A stretch of DNA of 64,000 nucleotides from positions 248,001 through 312,000 of the forward strand of contig NZ_JACYHF010000001.1 in the NCBI RefSeq assembly GCF_016482685.1, in the 5' to 3' direction. Below the pieces are notes generated by a model. That model worked only from the letters and a program-made list of their open reading frames with translations. It made no database searches and was not told the origin of the DNA. Positions 59,158 through 64,000 of the stretch are shown here, one piece after another. Made by a program: the position numbers and the translations under genes. The stretch comes from Streptomyces sp. DSM 110735. GTDB taxonomy: Bacteria > Actinomycetota > Actinomycetes > Streptomycetales > Streptomycetaceae. Every line of letters starts with the position of its first letter. The first letter of the stretch is position 1.

Positions 59158-60564
59158 CTATGCCCAGGTCAGCAACCGCTTCGGCTGTTCCAGGATCGCC
59201 GCCACGTCCGCCAGGAACTTGGAGCCCAGTTCGCCGTCGACCAGGCGGTGGTCGAAGGAGAGTGCCAGGGTGGTGACCTGGCGGGGCTTGATCTTGCCCT
59301 TGTGGACCCAGGGCTGGAGCTTGATCGCGCCGACCGCGAGGATCGCGGACTCACCCGGGTTCAGGATGGGCGTGCCGGTGTCGACGCCGAAGACGCCGAC
59401 GTTGGTGATGGTGATCGTGCCGCCCTGCATGGCCGCCGGGGAGGTCTTGCCCTCGCGGGCCGTCGTCACCAGGTCGCCCAGCGCCTCGGAGAGCTGCGGG
59501 AGCGTCTTGGTGTGGGCGTCCTTGATGTTCGGCACGATCAGACCGCGCGGGGTGGCCGCGGCGATGCCCAGGTTGACGTAGTGCTTGAGCACGATCTCCT
59601 GAGCCGCCTCGTCCCAGGACGCGTTGATGTCCGGGTTGCGGCGGATCGCCACCAGGATCGCCTTGGCGATCAGCAGCAGCGGGTTGACCCGCAGCCCCGC
59701 GAACTCCTTGTCCTGCTTGAGTTCCTCGACCAGCTTCATCGTCCGCGTCACGTCCACCGTCACGAACTCCGTGACGTGCGGCGCCGTGAACGCCGAGCCG
59801 ATCATCGCCTGCGCGGTCGCCTTGCGGACGCCCTTGACCGGGACGCGGGTCTCGCGAGCCGTGTCGTACGTGGCCACGGGCGCCGCGGGCACGGTGGGCG
59901 CGGCGGGAGCCGCGGGCGTCTCGGTCACCGGCTCCGCCGGGGCGACCGCCGCGTGCACGTCCTCGCGGGTGATGATCCCGTCCGGGCCGGACGGCGTCAC
60001 CGCGGCGAGGTCGACGCCCAGGTCCTTGGCCAGCTTGCGCACCGGCGGCTTGGCCAGCGGGCGCTCCTTCACGGGCGCGGACGCGGACGGCGCCGCACCG
60101 TGCCCGTTCAGCTCGGACTGCACCGCCTGTGCCGCCGCCGACACCGTCACCTCGGGACCCTTGCGCGGGCGCCGCTTGGTGGAGGACGTCGCCACGCCGT
60201 ACCCGACGAGCACCGGCTGACGCTTCTGCGGCTCGGCCTCCTCGGCGGCAGCGGGAGCAGCGGCGGCCACCTCGGGCTCCGCGACCACGGGCGGTGCCTC
60301 ACCGCCCGACACGTCCACCGCGATGATGGACGTGCCCACGTCCACCGTCGTCCCCTCGGGGAAGCGCAGCTCGCGCACCACCCCGTCGTAGGGGATGGGG
60401 AGTTCGACGGCCGCCTTGGCGGTCTCGACCTCGCACACCACCTGGCCGTCGGTGACCCTGTCGCCCACCTGCACGTACCACTTGAGGATCTCCGCCTCGG
60501 TGAGCCCCTCGCCCACGTCCGGCATCTTGAACTCGCGCACGGAAGCTTCCGTCATCGTCGTCAC
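59158..60564 (-). CDS. bkdC: Branched-chain alpha-keto acid dehydrogenase E2 (dihydrolipoamide acyltransferase)
   Basis: Assigned from the GTG at 60564 (GAGGAAGG upstream; an ATG nine bases further in is possible), the protein has 468 residues. It has one lipoyl domain (residues 8-85, lipoyl Lys50 in CEVETAKAAVELP), an Ala/Pro linker, and a peripheral subunit-binding domain PPVRKLAKDLGVDLAAV. The catalytic acyltransferase domain ends with FDHRLVDGELG (active-site His and Asp). It transfers the branched acyl group from the E1-bound intermediate to CoA. It follows bkdB by 10 bp, completing the operon. E3 (lipoamide dehydrogenase) is not in the window. Confidence 0.95.
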   Translation of the reverse strand: MTTMTEASVREFKMPDVGEGLTEAEILKWYVQVGDRVTDGQVVCEVETAKAAVELPIPYDGVVRELRFPEGTTVDVGTSIIAVDVSGGEAPPVVAEPEVAAAAPAAAEEAEPQKRQPVLVGYGVATSSTKRRPRKGPEVTVSAAAQAVQSELNGHGAAPSASAPVKERPLAKPPVRKLAKDLGVDLAAVTPSGPDGIITREDVHAAVAPAEPVTETPAAPAAPTVPAAPVATYDTARETRVPVKGVRKATAQAMIGSAFTAPHVTEFVTVDVTRTMKLVEELKQDKEFAGLRVNPLLLIAKAILVAIRRNPDINASWDEAAQEIVLKHYVNLGIAAATPRGLIVPNIKDAHTKTLPQLSEALGDLVTTAREGKTSPAAMQGGTITITNVGVFGVDTGTPILNPGESAILAVGAIKLQPWVHKGKIKPRQVTTLALSFDHRLVDGELGSKFLADVAAILEQPKRLLTWA

Positions 60565-60574
60565 GAAACCTTCC

Positions 60575-61552
60575 TCAGTACGCCAGGGCGCGGTCGACGG
60601 CGTCGAGCACCCGGTCCAGGCTCGGCAGGTACTCCTCCTCCAGGCGGGCCGGCGGGTACGGGGCGTGGTAGCCGCCGACCCGGAGCACCGGTGCCTCCAG
60701 GTGGTAGAAGCAGCGCTCGGTGATGCGCGCGGCGATCTCCGCGCCGGAGCCGAAGAACACCGGCGCCTCGTGGACGACCACCAGACGGCGGGTCTTCTCC
60801 ACCGAGGTCTGGATCGCGTCGAAGTCCATCGGGGAGACCGAGCGCAGGTCCAGGACCTCCAGGGACTTGCCCTCCTCGGCGGCGGCGTCGGCCACCTCCT
60901 GGCAGAGCTTGACCATGGGACCATAGGCGACCAGCGTCAGATCGGTGCCCTCGCGGACCACGCGCGCCTTGTGCAGCGGGGCGGGGATCGACTCGACGTC
61001 GACCTCGCCCTTGTCCCAGTAGCGCCGCTTGGGCTCGAAGTAGATCACCGGGTCGTCGCTCTGGATGGCCTGCTGCATCATCCAGTAGGCGTCCGAGGCG
61101 TTGGACGGGCTGACGATCTTCAGTCCGGACACGTGCGCGAACAGCGCCTCGGGGGACTCCGAGTGGTGCTCGACCGCGCCGATGCCGCCGCCGTAGGGGA
61201 TGCGCACGACGACGGGCATCTTGACCTTGCCCAGCGAGCGCGCGTGCATCTTGGCGAGCTGGGTGACGATCTGGTCGTACGCGGGGAAGACGAAGCCGTC
61301 GAACTGGATCTCCACCACCGGGCGGTAGCCGCGCAGGGCAAGACCGATCGCGGTGCCGACGATGCCGGACTCGGCCAGCGGGGTGTCGATGACCCGGCTC
61401 TCGCCGAAGTCCTTCTGGAGACCGTCGGTCACCCGGAACACGCCGCCGAGCTTGCCGACGTCCTCACCCATCACCAGGACCTTGGGGTCCTCGTCCAGGG
61501 CGCGCCGCAGCGACTCGTTGATCGCCTTGGCCAGAGCCATCTTCTCGGCCAT
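60575..61552 (-). CDS. bkdB: Branched-chain alpha-keto acid dehydrogenase E1 beta subunit
   Basis: This 325-residue transketolase-like beta subunit begins MAEKMALAKAINESLRRAL. VLVMGEDVGKLGGVFRVTDG, TPLAESGIVGTAIGLALRGY and IPYGGGIGAVEHHSESPEAL are typical of the E1-beta thiamine-diphosphate and interface regions. It starts one base after the bkdA stop (TGACATG), so translation is coupled. With BkdA it decarboxylates the keto acids of Val, Leu and Ile, supplying isobutyryl-, isovaleryl- and 2-methylbutyryl-CoA for degradation, branched fatty acids and polyketide starters. Confidence 0.95.
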   Translation of the reverse strand: MAEKMALAKAINESLRRALDEDPKVLVMGEDVGKLGGVFRVTDGLQKDFGESRVIDTPLAESGIVGTAIGLALRGYRPVVEIQFDGFVFPAYDQIVTQLAKMHARSLGKVKMPVVVRIPYGGGIGAVEHHSESPEALFAHVSGLKIVSPSNASDAYWMMQQAIQSDDPVIYFEPKRRYWDKGEVDVESIPAPLHKARVVREGTDLTLVAYGPMVKLCQEVADAAAEEGKSLEVLDLRSVSPMDFDAIQTSVEKTRRLVVVHEAPVFFGSGAEIAARITERCFYHLEAPVLRVGGYHAPYPPARLEEEYLPSLDRVLDAVDRALAY

Positions 61553-61553
61553 G

Positions 61554-62765
61554 TCAGTTGCCCCCTTCCACGTCCGCGAACGACGCCTGATAGGCGGCGA
61601 ACTGGGCGCGCTCCTCGTCGACGAGCGCGTGCCCGTCCGCGTACACGTTCTCGAAAATGGCGAACCGGTCCGGGTCGGGCATGGCGCGGACCGCTTCGCG
61701 CACTCGTTTGCCCAACGCCTCGGACTCGGCCTCCAGTTCCTCGAAGAATCCCTCGTCCGTGTGGTTTCCGGCCTCCAGGAACCGGCGCAGGCGCAGGATC
61801 GGGTCCTTCGCCTCCCACGCCTGGCGCTCCTCGTCGCCCCGGTAGCGGGTGGGGTCGTCGGAGGTGGTGTGGGCGCCCATCCGGTAGGTGAACGCCTCGA
61901 CCAGGGTCGGTCCCTCGCCCTGGCGGGCGCGCTCCAGCGCCCAGCGGGTCACGGCGAGGCAGGCCAGCACGTCGTTGCCGTCGACGCGGACGCCGGGGAA
62001 GCCGTAGCCCTGCGCGCGCTGGTAGAGCGGCACACGGGTCTGCTTCTCGGTGGGCTCGGAGATCGCCCACTGGTTGTTCTGGCAGAAGAACACGACGGGG
62101 GCGTTGTAGACCGCGGAGAAGGTGAAGGACTCCGCCACGTCGCCCTGGCTGGAGGCGCCGTCGCCGAAGTAGGCGATCACGGCCGAGTCCGCGCCGTCCT
62201 TGGCCACGCCCATCGCGTAGCCGGTGGCGTGCAGCGTCTGGGAGCCGATGACGATCGTGTACAGGTGGAAGTTGTTGCCGTTGGGGTCCCAGCCGCCGTT
62301 GTTCACCCCGCGGAACATGCCGAGCAGGTTGGTCGGGTCGACCCCGCGGCACCAGGCGACGCCGTGCTCGCGGTAGGTCGGGAAGACGTAGTCGTCCTCG
62401 CGGGTGGCACGCCCCGAGCCGATCTGGGCGGCCTCCTGGCCGAGCAGCGAGGCCCACAGACCCAGCTCGCCCTGGCGCTGCAGGGCAGTGGCCTCGGCGT
62501 CGAAGCGGCGGGTGAGCACCATGTCGCGGTAGAGACCGCGCAGCTCCTCGGGGGTGATGCCGTCGACGTACGCGTCGAACTCGGCGTGCGCCACACGCTC
62601 GCCCTCGGGCGTCAGCAACTGCACCAGCTCGGGCTCGGTGTTCTTGCGCGCGGCGGTGCGGGTGGTGCTCCTGGTGCCGGTGGTGCCGGTGCTGGCGCCG
62701 GTCTTCCCGGTCTTGCCTGCGGCGCCGCGTCGCGGCTTGCGCGCGGCACTGCTGTCCACGGTCAC
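61554..62765 (-). CDS. bkdA: Branched-chain alpha-keto acid dehydrogenase E1 alpha subunit
   Basis: From the GTG at 62765, behind GGAGGAG, the protein has 403 residues. The first 50 are a Lys/Thr/Gly/Ala-rich tail. The catalytic core has the thiamine-diphosphate motif IAYFGDGASSQGDVAES ending in FFCQNNQWAIS, the DGND segment VRVDGNDVLA and the phospholoop-type AHTTSDDPTRYR. It is the first gene of bkdABC. A 14-bp palindrome and an AT-rich island about 230-270 bases upstream mark its probable control region. Streptomyces usually carry two bkd clusters; only one is in this window. Confidence 0.95.
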   Translation of the reverse strand: MTVDSSAARKPRRGAAGKTGKTGASTGTTGTRSTTRTAARKNTEPELVQLLTPEGERVAHAEFDAYVDGITPEELRGLYRDMVLTRRFDAEATALQRQGELGLWASLLGQEAAQIGSGRATREDDYVFPTYREHGVAWCRGVDPTNLLGMFRGVNNGGWDPNGNNFHLYTIVIGSQTLHATGYAMGVAKDGADSAVIAYFGDGASSQGDVAESFTFSAVYNAPVVFFCQNNQWAISEPTEKQTRVPLYQRAQGYGFPGVRVDGNDVLACLAVTRWALERARQGEGPTLVEAFTYRMGAHTTSDDPTRYRGDEERQAWEAKDPILRLRRFLEAGNHTDEGFFEELEAESEALGKRVREAVRAMPDPDRFAIFENVYADGHALVDEERAQFAAYQASFADVEGGN

Positions 62766-62989
62766 GTGTGCTCCTCCGTCGTTCCGGCTCCCGGGGTTGC
62801 CGGTGAGCCTGGGGTCCCCCTTGCTCGGTCGGAGCCGGGGGAGCGGCCACCTGTTCACGACCACCGGGCACGGGGTGGGTGCCACTCGGCCGGGAACAGG
62901 CGTGACAGGTGCCCCGGCGAGCGCCCTGCGACATTTACGTTACCCAGTGCTCCACATTTCTGTGAAACCCCACCTGACCTGCGATTTTG

Positions 62990-63003
62990 CTTGGATTTCC
63001 AAG
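62990..63003. promoter_or_regulatory. Palindrome upstream of bkdA
   Basis: CTTGGATTTCCAAG is a perfect 6-2-6 palindrome in the AT-rich island, about 225 bases before the bkdA start. It is a candidate operator for a bkd regulator such as an Lrp/BkdR-type protein; the assignment is inference. Confidence 0.5.
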
Positions 63004-63128
63004 TAAATCGACAGAGTCCGGAAGTTCCCTGGTCACAGCCTTGCAGGAGGCCGGAGCAACGGCACGTTATCCCGCTCACCCAGGTCACGGGAAGACTCCG
63101 GGCACGAGTGCGCACGGGCGTGGCGCGG

Positions 63129-63187
63129 GGTTCGGCGCCCGGTTCGGCACCTGCTCGGCGCCTGGTTCGGCGCATGGTTCTTCGCCG
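63129..63187. repeat. Short degenerate 12-bp tandem repeat
   Basis: Five units of GGTTCGGCGCCC type (12, 12, 11, 12 and 12 bp) lie in the intergenic region upstream of bkdA and the phosphotransferase gene. Confidence 0.7.
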
Positions 63188-63339
63188 CCGTGGTGACTCC
63201 TTTTCGGAATTCCCCGGACGCCTTCGGAAAACCGCCCCGGAGTTCACGGCGGTACATCGTGTGACCGAATGCGATCGGCGGCGACTGCCTGTGACAAGGC
63301 CCAGCTCACGGCCGCTTTTCGTGCCCTAGCATCTGCCGC

Positions 63340-64000
63340 GTGCAGCGCCTTTGTGTACCACCCCTCGTGCCCCACGCGCCCCCACTTGGCGCCTTGTTAC
63401 GTCTCTACGGAGCCGGTACGGCCCTCGCCTGCGAACCGGTCGACCAGGGGCTGCTCAACCGGGGGTACCGGGTGCGCACCACCCGGGGCCACTACTTCCT
63501 CAAGCACCATTTCGACCCGGACACCGCCGACCCCGCCGCCATCGAGCGCCGCCACCGCGCCACCGGGCGCCTGGCCGCGGTCGGCGTCCCGGTCGCCCAG
63601 CCGCTGACCCACCGCGAGGGCCGTACGGTCGCGGTGATCGGCGGGCACGCCTACGCCCTGCACCCCTGGATCGACGGCGGCCACCGGCACGGCGGTCAGC
63701 TCACCCGCGCCCAGAGCGCGCGCCTGGGCGCACTCCTGGGCGCCGTGCACGCCTGTCTGGAGCGCGTGATGCCGCCCAAGGGGCGCACCCGCCCGGCGAC
63801 CAGCCCGCACCCCGTGGAGAGCGCCGACCCGGCCGACACCTACGCGCTCATCGACGACCTGCTCGGCCGCGTCAGCCGCCACCGCCCCGCCGACACCTTC
63901 GACGAACTGGCCAGACGCCGCCTGCTGGAACGCCGTGACCTGCTGGAACAGCACGCGGGACGGCGTCCGCCGCGCGGCGGTCCGGTGGGCTGGGTGCACG
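63340..64000 (+). CDS. Aminoglycoside phosphotransferase/kinase-like protein, N-terminal part (cut by window edge)
   Basis: The frame is open from the GTG at 63340 to the window end (220 residues); a GTG at 63367 is an alternative start. VDQGLLNRGYRVRTTRGHYF, then LKHHFD (the ATP-anchoring Lys), RRHRATGRLAAVGVPVAQPL and YALHPWIDGGH (hinge) match the N-lobe of the APH/homoserine-kinase-like family. The catalytic loop lies beyond the edge. A -10-like TAGCAT (63327-63332) seven bases before the GTG, with no ribosome site, suggests a leaderless mRNA. A rare TTA leucine codon at 63397-63399 makes translation potentially dependent on bldA. Confidence 0.8.
   Translation, partial: MQRLCVPPLVPHAPPLGALLRLYGAGTALACEPVDQGLLNRGYRVRTTRGHYFLKHHFDPDTADPAAIERRHRATGRLAAVGVPVAQPLTHREGRTVAVIGGHAYALHPWIDGGHRHGGQLTRAQSARLGALLGAVHACLERVMPPKGRTRPATSPHPVESADPADTYALIDDLLGRVSRHRPADTFDELARRRLLERRDLLEQHAGRRPPRGGPVGWVH

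Larger units (their letters stand above)
62766..63339. other. bkd upstream region: no gene, AT-rich island with regulatory palindrome
   Basis: This 574-bp divergent gap has no convincing gene. At about 62950-63010 there is an unusually AT-rich stretch for this genome, and a short tandem repeat follows at 63129-63187. It should hold the promoters for bkdABC leftward and the phosphotransferase gene rightward. Confidence 0.6.

Noticed and set aside
62755..62775. CACGTG at the bkdA start as a second parS site
   Set aside because: Only the central hexamer matches; the TTT/AAA flanks of parS are missing.

Overview
The window is high-GC actinobacterial chromosome, almost certainly Streptomyces. The reasons are a GC content of roughly 70% or more, strong third-position GC, frequent GTG starts, GGAGG-type ribosome binding sites, LAETG sortase substrates, a mycothiol-type maleylpyruvate isomerase fold protein, AfsR-like and SpoIIE-phosphatase regulators, and a bkd branched-chain dehydrogenase cluster. 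metG, aspS, an acyl-CoA dehydrogenase, an M18 aminopeptidase, a D,D-carboxypeptidase, a GntR regulator and bkdABC lie in the order familiar from the central (core) arm of Streptomyces chromosomes. A near-perfect parS site inside aspS fits a position not far from oriC. No tRNA, rRNA, IS element, prophage module or CRISPR array was seen.

Layout. 1-4.1 kb: the end of a DUF2064 glycosyltransferase coupled to a methyltransferase, facing a translationally coupled molybdopterin oxidoreductase/membrane-protein pair, then a GT-C-like membrane protein. 4.1-7.2 kb: a MurJ-family flippase and an LAETG surface protein with a heptapeptide repeat. 7.3-11.8 kb: a STAND ATPase without an output domain, an aquaglyceroporin and two small membrane proteins. 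11.9-18 kb: a DUF6445 oxygenase-like protein diverging from a DUF4142 protein, a GH13 alpha-glucosidase, a second LAETG protein and a nucleoside hydrolase. 18-24.7 kb: a lipoprotein, a TPR protein, an LCP cell-wall ligase, a degenerate caspase-like protein and a membrane SpoIIE phosphatase. 24.9-31.5 kb: small membrane proteins, a DUF6461 protein, a MocR regulator diverging from an alpha/beta hydrolase, and a FUSC exporter. 31.5-39 kb: a vWA protein with a long acidic repeat, metG, a small accessory island (Rpn-like C-terminal domain and orphan AbiEii-like protein), and aspS. 39-54.3 kb: a PAS/GAF/SpoIIE/HATPase regulator, AI-2E transporter, pirin, SseB-like protein, acyl-CoA dehydrogenase, aminopeptidase, NHL-thioredoxin, Nudix, cupin/AraC pair, LURP-one protein, C-N hydrolase and DinB-like enzyme. 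54.3-64 kb: a GntR-MFS operon, D,D-carboxypeptidase, Bro-N protein, bkdABC and a partial phosphotransferase.

Functionally the region mixes housekeeping (two aminoacyl-tRNA synthetases, branched-chain keto acid oxidation, acyl-CoA oxidation, cell-wall assembly by MurJ, LCP and carboxypeptidase) with signalling (two SpoIIE phosphatases, MocR, GntR, AraC, STAND ATPase) and a few accessory genes. The signals not explained by ordinary annotation are: a hairpin motif inside the Bro-N gene repeated, with compensating arm changes, just past its stop codon; direct-repeat operators in the MocR/hydrolase gap; a palindrome overlapping an apparently leaderless FUSC start; a caspase-like protein lacking its catalytic residues; and several short tandem repeats overlapping gene ends.
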